The notes beneath the pieces are model-generated. The model worked only from the letters and a program-made list of their open reading frames with translations, was not told the DNA's origin and made no database searches. 64,000 nucleotides of DNA from Amycolatopsis sp. NBC_01488 (GTDB taxonomy: Bacteria > Actinomycetota > Actinomycetes > Mycobacteriales > Pseudonocardiaceae): NCBI RefSeq assembly GCF_036227105.1, contig NZ_CP109434.1, positions 4,282,001-4,346,000 of the forward strand. Direction: 5' to 3'. Every line of letters starts with the position of its first letter. The stretch's first letter is position 1. Positions 57,976 to 64,000 of this stretch are shown in pieces. Position numbers and translations under genes: made by a program.

Positions 57976-59003
57976 GACGTCACCAGCCGCTGCAGCAGCC
58001 GGCGCGCCGCGAGACCGCCGGTGTCGATGTTGATCGACAGCTCCTGGTAGCCGTCCGGTTCGGCGGCGATCACCCGCTCGAGGACGTCGAGCGCTTCGAC
58101 GTCCTGCAGGACGACCGTGCGGTTGTTCTCCGCGAGGAACGCCGACACGCCTTCGTCGTCGAGGGCGAAATCCCGGGCCACCGCCCAGAAGTCGTGCGTC
58201 GAGTGCTCGGTCTCGGGCGTGATCGCGTAGACGACCTCGACGTGGAAGGCGTCCGGGTCGCTGCCGTCCGGGTGCGGCACCGAGCCGACCGGCGCGATGC
58301 GGCTGTGCAGCTTGTAGAGGCACGGCGGCGTGTACTCGATGTCCTGCCACCGCGCGATCCGGCCCTGCAGCCCGGTCGACTTCGCGTAGAACGGCGGGCA
58401 CGCCGCGTCGGCCATGTGCCGCGAGACGTAGACGATCCCGGCCTCGTCGTCGACCTCGGTCGTGATCGGCGTTTCGGCGACCTCCGGCGTGCCGATGTAG
58501 CCGCCGTGCAGGTACGTCTCGTGCGAGAGGTCGAGCAGGTTGTCGACCAGCAGCGAGTACCGCGCCTTCAGCGGCTCCATGCCGGCGACGGTCGTGTAGC
58601 CCGGGGAGTCGAGGTACGGCGCTCGCGGGATCTTCGCGGTGTCCGCCTTCTCGGGGTCGCCGATGAACACCCAGACGAAGGAGTCCTGTTCCACCAGCGG
58701 ATACCGCCGCAGCCGCGCGGTCCGCGGCACCCGGGTCTGGCCGGGCACCGCCACGCACTTGCCGTCGGCGCCGTAGGTGAAGCCGTGGTAGCCGCAGACG
58801 ACCTGGTCGTCGACGAGCCGGGACGGCGCCTGCGACAACGGGAACCGGCGGTGCACGCAGCGGTCGGCGACCGCCGTGACGCCGCCGTCGCGGGTCCGCC
58901 AGAACAGGATCGGCTCACCGCAAATGGTGCGGCTGAACAGGTCCTGGCCGATTTCGGAGCCGTACGCGGCGACGTACCACTGGTCGCGGGGGATGGCGCT
59001 CAT
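57972..59003 (-). CDS. Rieske oxygenase (VanA-like) large subunit
   Basis: A 343-aa aromatic ring-hydroxylating/demethylating oxygenase. The Rieske 2Fe-2S ligands are CVH (about residue 49) and CGYH (about residue 70); the mononuclear iron motif is DNLLDLSHETYLH. No beta subunit gene is nearby, so it is of the single-subunit vanillate O-demethylase type. The ATG is at 59003. An IclR-type box lies about 66 bases upstream. The substrate is likely a methoxy- or carboxy-aromatic acid. Confidence 0.93.
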   Translation of the reverse strand: MSAIPRDQWYVAAYGSEIGQDLFSRTICGEPILFWRTRDGGVTAVADRCVHRRFPLSQAPSRLVDDQVVCGYHGFTYGADGKCVAVPGQTRVPRTARLRRYPLVEQDSFVWVFIGDPEKADTAKIPRAPYLDSPGYTTVAGMEPLKARYSLLVDNLLDLSHETYLHGGYIGTPEVAETPITTEVDDEAGIVYVSRHMADAACPPFYAKSTGLQGRIARWQDIEYTPPCLYKLHSRIAPVGSVPHPDGSDPDAFHVEVVYAITPETEHSTHDFWAVARDFALDDEGVSAFLAENNRTVVLQDVEALDVLERVIAAEPDGYQELSINIDTGGLAARRLLQRLVTS

Positions 59004-59068
59004 CGGGTTCGTCCTCTCGTGGCGGGGCTCACAGCGTGCGCGACCGCCGCGGCGCCCACGAAGGGCGT

Positions 59069-59083
59069 TTCCATAAGATGGAA
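59069..59083. promoter_or_regulatory. IclR-type operator
   Basis: TTCCAT-AAG-ATGGAA is a perfect inverted repeat of the kind bound by IclR-family regulators of aromatic catabolism. It lies 66 bases upstream of the Rieske gene; an IclR gene lies at 59278-60036. Confidence 0.65.
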
Positions 59084-59087
59084 GGAT

Positions 59088-59215
59088 GCGTCACGCGTGC
59101 TGGGAGGGGCATCTCGCGTGATTGAGCGGGCATCTCGCGTGATTGGCGGGGCATCTCGCGTGACCCGGGCCGTCATTCGCGTGATTCGCGACGTCACTCG
59201 CGTGATTGGAGGCGG
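59088..59215. repeat. Six degenerate tandem repeats around CTCGCGTGATT
   Basis: About six units of roughly 21 bases share (C)TCGCGTGATT (59091-59100, 59110-59123, 59131-59144, 59151-59163, 59173-59186, 59195-59207). They fill the gap between the Rieske promoter and the IclR gene. They are too short and unspaced for CRISPR. They could be a cooperative binding array or a decayed minisatellite. Confidence 0.6.
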
Positions 59216-59277
59216 AACTGGGTGATCGAGAGGTCGGCACCAGTCCGGACGTGGATGACAGGCCAGGGCGGAAAGCT

Positions 59278-60036
59278 TCAGCCGAGGGCGCGCGAGATCG
59301 CGCGGGCGCTGGTCATCACCAGCGGAGCCAGCGCGTGCGGCGCCGCGCTGCCGTGCCGCACGACGAGCGACACGGCGGCGACGACCTGCCCGCGCGCGTC
59401 GTGGATCGGCGCGCCGACCGAAAGGCTGTCGAGGGTCACCTGGCGCTCGCTGATGGAGAACCCGTGCGTGCGCACGTCGGCCAGCAGGTGCCGCAGCCGG
59501 TCCGGGTCGGTGACGGTCTCGGGGGTGTAGCGCTCGATCGGGCTGCGCAGGACGTCTTCCTGCACGTCGGCGGGCGCGTGGGCGAGCAGGACGAGCCCGA
59601 CCCCGGTCGCGGTGAGCGCGAACCGCCCGCCGACGCGCGTGCGCACCGGCACGGCCCCGGTCCCGGCGATCCGCTCGATGTAGACGACTTCGGTGCCTTC
59701 GCGCACGGCCAGTTGGACGTTCTCGCGGGTGATCTGCGAGAGGTCTTCGAGGAACGGCAGCGCGCGCTCGCGCAGCCCGAGGCCCCGCGGCGCGAGCGAC
59801 CCGAGCTCCCACAGCCGCAGCCCGACGCGGTAGACCCCGGACTCGTCCCGCTCGAGCGCACCCCACTCGCAGAACTCCCGCAGGACGCGGTGCGCGGTGG
59901 CCGCGGGCATCCCCGCCCGGCGCGCGATCTCGCTCAGCCGCAGGGCGGGCCGGTCGGGCGTGAACGCTCCGAGGACCCGCAGCGCCCGCCCGAGCACGGG
60001 CCCGGTGGCCCCCGGAGCACGACCTCGACCCGGCAT
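59278..60036 (-). CDS. IclR-family transcriptional regulator
   Basis: A 252-aa regulator: winged HTH (LSEIARRAGMPAATAHRVLREF, about residues 35-56) and an effector-binding GAF-like domain (RYTPETVTDP, SVGAPIHDARGQVVAAVSLV). IclR proteins of this type usually activate or repress genes for aromatic-acid degradation. The ATG 60036 is used; a GTG six bases further is possible. It lies upstream of the Rieske operon on the same strand, with the TTCCAT-N3-ATGGAA box between them. Confidence 0.9.
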   Translation of the reverse strand: MPGRGRAPGATGPVLGRALRVLGAFTPDRPALRLSEIARRAGMPAATAHRVLREFCEWGALERDESGVYRVGLRLWELGSLAPRGLGLRERALPFLEDLSQITRENVQLAVREGTEVVYIERIAGTGAVPVRTRVGGRFALTATGVGLVLLAHAPADVQEDVLRSPIERYTPETVTDPDRLRHLLADVRTHGFSISERQVTLDSLSVGAPIHDARGQVVAAVSLVVRHGSAAPHALAPLVMTSARAISRALG

Positions 60037-60053
60037 GACCACCGAGCATAGCT

Positions 60054-61238
60054 TCAGCTGAACAGTGCCTCGTCTGTCCAGTCCAACCCCTTGACGACGT
60101 CTCCGGCGGCCAGTGCCGAGTGGAACGCTCCGGCCGCGGTCACCTCGCCGGGCCGGATGCGGGCGGCGATGGCCCCGCTGACCGTCGCGGTGGCGAACGA
60201 CGTGCCGCGCCAGGTCGCGTAGCCCTCGAAGTCCTGGACGTCACCGCTGCGCAGCGTCACCTTGCCGGACAGGTAGGTGCTGACGACTTCGTCGCCGAGG
60301 GCGGTGCAGGTGACCCACGGCAGGTCGGGGCTGTACGGCGCCAGGGTGCCGTCCGCCTTGGTGGCCCCGGCCGCGATGACGCCGGTCAGTGCGGCCGGCC
60401 AGGTGGGCGAGGTCCGCGTGAGGCCGTTGCGGATCCCCGGGATCCCGCCGTGGTTGCCGGCCGCGGCGACGATCGTCAGGTGCGGGCTGAGCCGCTCGAC
60501 GGCGCGCCGGACGATCAGCGGGCAGTCGCCGTCCTGGGCCCGGGTCCCGATCGCCAGGTTGAGGACGTCGACGCCGTCGTCGAGGAACCCGGCCAGCTCC
60601 ACGACCGTGTCCCACGCGCTCGCCCGGCCGTTCGCGTCCAGGACGTCGCGCACGACCAGGGTCGCCGCCGGCGCCTGGGCCAGGATCATCCCCGCCACGA
60701 ACGTCGCGTGCCCGTTCTCCCACGGGGTGGCCGTGCCGGGGTCGGGCAGGTCGAAGGTGCTGTCGCCGGCCGGGGTCTCGTAGTGCCCGTCGAGGTCGGG
60801 GTGGCGGTACAGCTTGGTGTCGAGGAGCCCGATCCGGACTCCGCGCCCGGCGGCCGGATCGGCGCCGGTGGTGTCCGGCCGGGCCGCTCGCACGGGATCG
60901 AAGTCGCCTTGGGACTGGGTCTGCGGGTAGGCGCCGAACTGGTTGCTCAGCGTCCGGTTCTTGCCGAGCAGCGGGACCCAGCCGCCGCAGCGCGCGGCGA
61001 ACCGGCGGCGCAGCTCGGACAGCACGGCGTCGATTTCCATGACGAACGGCAGATCGGGGGCCATGCTGAAGCCGTAGGTGAGCTTCAGCTTGGCCAGGTC
61101 GAACGGCGGGATCTCGCCGTCCCGGGTGACGATGACGCCGAGGTCCACGAGCGCCGCTTCGACGAGCGGGCGTTCGCGCAGGTCGACGATCAGCTCGTCG
61201 GGCGGGGCGTCCTCGGGTACGTCGGGCAGGTAGTACAC
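60054..61238 (-). CDS. Intracellular subtilisin-like S8 serine protease
   Basis: A 394-aa protease with complete catalytic triad: D140 (GLLDTKLYRHPD), H177 (NGHATFVAG), S347 (GTSFATATVSG), and oxyanion Asn262 (AAAGNHGG). The first 135 residues are a domain unlike usual prodomains (MYYLPDVPEDAPPDEL.. then VIVTRDGEIPP), and there is no signal peptide. The start is GTG 61238 with GGAGGG six bases upstream. It faces a TPR-CHAT protease gene across an 88-base gap. The pair suggests regulated proteolysis or defence. Confidence 0.88.
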   Translation of the reverse strand: MYYLPDVPEDAPPDELIVDLRERPLVEAALVDLGVIVTRDGEIPPFDLAKLKLTYGFSMAPDLPFVMEIDAVLSELRRRFAARCGGWVPLLGKNRTLSNQFGAYPQTQSQGDFDPVRAARPDTTGADPAAGRGVRIGLLDTKLYRHPDLDGHYETPAGDSTFDLPDPGTATPWENGHATFVAGMILAQAPAATLVVRDVLDANGRASAWDTVVELAGFLDDGVDVLNLAIGTRAQDGDCPLIVRRAVERLSPHLTIVAAAGNHGGIPGIRNGLTRTSPTWPAALTGVIAAGATKADGTLAPYSPDLPWVTCTALGDEVVSTYLSGKVTLRSGDVQDFEGYATWRGTSFATATVSGAIAARIRPGEVTAAGAFHSALAAGDVVKGLDWTDEALFS

Positions 61239-61326
61239 GCAATTCCCTCCTCGATGTGGTGACACCTGTTCAGACGCGCGCGGCCACCGCCCTGATACGT
61301 GCTGGCGGACGACCGCGCCGCCGGGA

Positions 61327-63975
61327 ATGCTGAAACCCATGGTGGCGGACTCAGCCCTCGCCGAGGCGCGAGCGGCCATGCGGCTGGCCGATCTGCAGCC
61401 CGGAAGGGCAGTACCGGCCGCCGCCGCGGCCGTCCGGCGGGCCCTGCGCGAGCGCGACACGGCGGCGGCCGCGCTCGCCGAACAGGCGTGGGGCCACGCG
61501 CTGCTGCAGTGCAGCGAGGTCGGCGAGGCCGTCGCGCACCTGCGTCGCGCGGTGCGCCACGGCGAGCGGGCCGGCCGGCGGGCACTCGCCGGGGAAAGCC
61601 GGATGAAGCTCGCGTTCGCGTTGGTCCAGCGGGGCAGCTCGCGGGCCGCGCTGCGCGAGATCGACGTCGCGGTGCGGGAGCTCGACGGGATCGCGAGCGG
61701 CAAGGCCCTCGCCCAGCGCGCGGTGATCCGCTACCACGTGGGCCGGCTCGACGAAGCGGCCGTGGACTACCAGGCCGCGGTCCGGGAGCTGCGGCGCGGC
61801 GACGACCGGCTCGGGCTGCAGCGCGCCCTGATGAACCGGGGGATCCTGCACGCCGAGCGCTACGACTTCGACGCCGCGGTCCGCGACCTGGCCGAGGCCG
61901 ACGTCCTCGCGCGAGAGCTCGGCCGCGACCTCGTCGTCGGGATCATCGCGGAGAACCTCGGGTTCGTGGAGAGCCAGCGCGGCGACGTCCCGGCCGCGCT
62001 CGCCTGCCTGGCCAGGGCCGAGGAGATCATCGGCGCGCACGGCGGCCAGCTCGCGCCGGTGCTGCAGGACCGGGCGGAGCTGCTGCTGTCGGCCGGCCTC
62101 GTCACCGAGGCCCGCCGGACCGCCGAGCGCGCGGTGCGCGTGTTCGCCGCGGAGAACCGGCGGCTCAAGGTTCCCGAGATGCGGCTCCTGCTCGCCCAGA
62201 TCGCGGTGCTGGCCGAAGAGTGGACGACGGCCGCGGAGCAGGCCCGCGCGGCGTTGCGCGCCTTCACCCGGCAGGGGCGTGCGCAGTGGGCCGCGCTGGC
62301 CCGCTCGGCGGAGCTGCGCGCGCGGCTCGGCGCGGGAGAGCGCAGCCGCGTCGGCGGCGGCGTGGTCGACGCGATGGTGTCCACAGTGGACGCCAACGGC
62401 CGTCCGCTGGCGGCGGTGCAGGCCCGGCTGGACGCGGCCCGGCTCGCCGAGGTCCGGGGCCGGACGGCAGTGGCCGCGGAGCACCTGGCCGTCGCGGCGA
62501 AAGCCGCGCGCGGATCCGGACCGGCCACCCTGCGGGCACGCGGCTGGTACGCGGAGGCGTTGCGACGCCGCCGCGAGAACCCGCGCGGGGCGCTCACCGC
62601 CGCGCGGACCGGGCTGCGGATCCTCGACGACCACCACGCCGCGCTCGGAGCGAGCGACCTGCGGGCGTACTCGGCGTCGCACCGCGCGGACCTCGTCCGG
62701 CTCGGCCTCCGCATCGCGCTGGACGAGGGCCGGGTGCCCGGGATCTTCGAGTGGGCGGAGCGCGGCCGGGCGAGCCGGTCGCTGCACCGCTCGGCGCTGC
62801 CGCCGGACGACCCCGAGCTGGCCGCCCTGATGCCCCGGCTGCGCGCCACCGCGGGCGCGCTCGAACAGGCCCGTGCCGCGGGCGAGCCGACCGCCCGGCT
62901 GCTGCACCGGCAGGTCGAGCTGGAACGGCGGATCCGCGACCGCACCAGGCTGCTGCCCGCGGCGGCGGGAGCGGACGTGCCGCGGCCGGTGTCCGTCGGC
63001 GCGCTCGCCGAAGCCCTCGGCGAGCGCGCGCTGGTGGAGTTCGTCGAAGCCGACGGGACGGTCCTGGCCCTGTGCCTGGTGGCGGGCAGGCTGCGGCTGC
63101 ACGCCCTCGGGTCCGCGGCCGAAGTGGCCGGCCTGCTCGACCGGATCCCGTTCGCCCTGCGCAAGCTCGCCGTCCCCGGCCCCGGCCGGTCGCGGATGCC
63201 GGTCGAGCAGCTGCTGCACGGCGCGGCCGTGCGCCTCGACGCCGTCGTGCTGGCGCCGCTGGGCGAGCTCGGCGACCGCCCGCTCGTCGTGGTCCCGAGC
63301 GGGATCCTGCACAACGTGCCGTGGGCGGTGCTGCCGTCCTGCGCGGGCCGGCCGGTGGCCGTCGCGCCGTCGGCGACGCTCTGGCACGCGGCGGCGACCC
63401 GGCCGCCGGGGCCGGCGCGCGAGGTGGCCGTGGCCGGCGGGCCGGGACTGCCGGGCGCGCGCGAGGAGGCCTTGGCCGTGGCGGAAATCCACGGGCGGAC
63501 CGCTCTGGTGGACGAGGCCGCGACCGTCGAGGCGGTACTGGCGGCGCTGACGACGGCGGGCACGGTGCACCTCGCGGCCCACGGCCGGCTGGCGGCGGAC
63601 AACCCGCTGTTTTCGGCGCTGCGCCTGCACGACGGCCCGCTTCTCGTGCACGACGTCCGGCGCCTGCCCCGCGTGCCGGAAACGGTGCTGCTGGCCGCGT
63701 GCGACGTCGGCCGGTCGGTGGTGTGCCCGGGCAACGAGCTGCTCGGGCTGAGCGCCACCTTCATCGAGCGGGGCACCGCCCAGCTCGTCGCGTCAGTCGT
63801 GCCGGTGCCGGACCTCGCCACGACGTCGCTGATGACGGAGGTCCACCGCCGGCTCGCGGCGGGCGAGGCACCGGCCGCCGCGCTGGCTTCCGCGCAGCAG
63901 AAGGTGGCGGCGGACGGCCCGGCCGAGCTCGCGGCGTCGGCCGGGTTCGTCTGCGTCGGCGCCGGGTCCCGCTAG
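61327..63975 (+). CDS. TPR-CHAT (caspase-HetF-like) cysteine protease
   Basis: An 882-aa protein: long N-terminal TPR-like helical repeats (about residues 10-450) then a C-terminal CHAT domain. The catalytic dyad is His752 in LAAHGRL and Cys792 in LAACDVG, both intact. The start ATG 61327 has little ribosome site; ATG 61339 is an alternative. TPR-CHAT proteases are activated by binding a partner and cleave specific proteins, for example in type III-E CRISPR and other defence systems. Here the partner candidate is the divergent S8 protease. Confidence 0.9.
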   Translation: MLKPMVADSALAEARAAMRLADLQPGRAVPAAAAAVRRALRERDTAAAALAEQAWGHALLQCSEVGEAVAHLRRAVRHGERAGRRALAGESRMKLAFALVQRGSSRAALREIDVAVRELDGIASGKALAQRAVIRYHVGRLDEAAVDYQAAVRELRRGDDRLGLQRALMNRGILHAERYDFDAAVRDLAEADVLARELGRDLVVGIIAENLGFVESQRGDVPAALACLARAEEIIGAHGGQLAPVLQDRAELLLSAGLVTEARRTAERAVRVFAAENRRLKVPEMRLLLAQIAVLAEEWTTAAEQARAALRAFTRQGRAQWAALARSAELRARLGAGERSRVGGGVVDAMVSTVDANGRPLAAVQARLDAARLAEVRGRTAVAAEHLAVAAKAARGSGPATLRARGWYAEALRRRRENPRGALTAARTGLRILDDHHAALGASDLRAYSASHRADLVRLGLRIALDEGRVPGIFEWAERGRASRSLHRSALPPDDPELAALMPRLRATAGALEQARAAGEPTARLLHRQVELERRIRDRTRLLPAAAGADVPRPVSVGALAEALGERALVEFVEADGTVLALCLVAGRLRLHALGSAAEVAGLLDRIPFALRKLAVPGPGRSRMPVEQLLHGAAVRLDAVVLAPLGELGDRPLVVVPSGILHNVPWAVLPSCAGRPVAVAPSATLWHAAATRPPGPAREVAVAGGPGLPGAREEALAVAEIHGRTALVDEAATVEAVLAALTTAGTVHLAAHGRLAADNPLFSALRLHDGPLLVHDVRRLPRVPETVLLAACDVGRSVVCPGNELLGLSATFIERGTAQLVASVVPVPDLATTSLMTEVHRRLAAGEAPAAALASAQQKVAADGPAELAASAGFVCVGAGSR

Positions 63976-64000
63976 CACCCCCGGCCTTCAGAGGCTGCGC
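63976..64000 (-). other. Possible end of a further gene
   Basis: A TGA on the minus strand (63988-63990) is preceded by CGC AGC CTC. This might be the 3' end of a gene outside the window; too short to judge. Confidence 0.2.

Noticed and set aside
59088-59215. Tandem repeats considered as a CRISPR array
   Set aside because: Units are about 21 bases, degenerate and without unique spacers; no cas genes nearby.

Overview
The window is one contiguous, very GC-rich (about 70% or more) actinobacterial chromosome segment. Gene content points to Pseudonocardiales, most likely Amycolatopsis or a close relative: a conservon end, an ImuA'-ImuB-DnaE2 mutasome, a BfrB-type ferritin, many TetR/LacI/IclR/MarR regulators, two P450s and an IS701-family insertion sequence. 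That assignment is inferred from gene content, not from a marker-gene search. No tRNA, rRNA or CRISPR array was recognised.

Layout. 1-1962: end of a conservon (roadblock/LC7, DUF742, small GTPase) plus an MHYT membrane sensor. 2004-5326: thioesterase behind a KstR-like box, SDR, ferritin, secreted alpha/beta hydrolase with a decayed relative beside it. 5346-7599: YtrA-type GntR regulator with an ABC exporter. 7795-9300: secreted TAP-type peptidase. 9579-15729: SOS mutagenesis cassette with two LexA-type boxes. 15759-25316: carbohydrate region (secreted GH with CBM2 under a CebR-like box, debranching-type enzyme, LacI regulator, sugar ABC importer), interrupted by a MarR/SRPBCC pair and a broken methyltransferase. 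25318-29377: LLM oxidoreductase, aldo/keto reductase, TetR, P450, PNPOx-like protein. 29423-32712: a tightly coupled P450-TetR-ferredoxin-ferredoxin reductase operon. 32661-36626: glmS, a 90-aa protein and dapA in one operon, with a divergent LysR. 36695-37806: IF-1 paralogue and a GNAT protein with a likely leader-peptide attenuator. 37875-48162: membrane and stress functions (TMEM175-like, NAGPA-like, DUF3618/holin operon with a SigB-type promoter, APC permease with MerR, Hsp20 with RheA-like operators, GAF-ANTAR and STAS proteins). 48330-50673: methyltransferase, TetR and NAD(P)-binding epimerase-like protein. 50763-52217: IS701-family element inserted exactly at the stop codon of a TAP peptidase gene. 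53975-55308: small acidic protein and a serine beta-lactamase-type hydrolase. 55458-60036: MDR reductase, cupin, and a Rieske oxygenase/54-aa protein/reductase operon with IclR. 60054-63975: divergent subtilisin-like protease and TPR-CHAT (caspase-like) protease.

How the genes work together. Several units form readable circuits: LexA boxes in front of both halves of the mutasome; operator palindromes next to nearly every regulator; a class I P450 chain complete in one operon; and a Rieske oxygenase with its own reductase. The most unusual unit is the intracellular S8 protease facing a TPR-CHAT cysteine protease with an intact His-Cys dyad, which suggests a two-protease switch or defence module. 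Across the window an 11-base palindrome (TCCACWGTGGA) recurs far more often than chance, and two long inverted repeats share a GTCGTGAGTGAGAAAC core.
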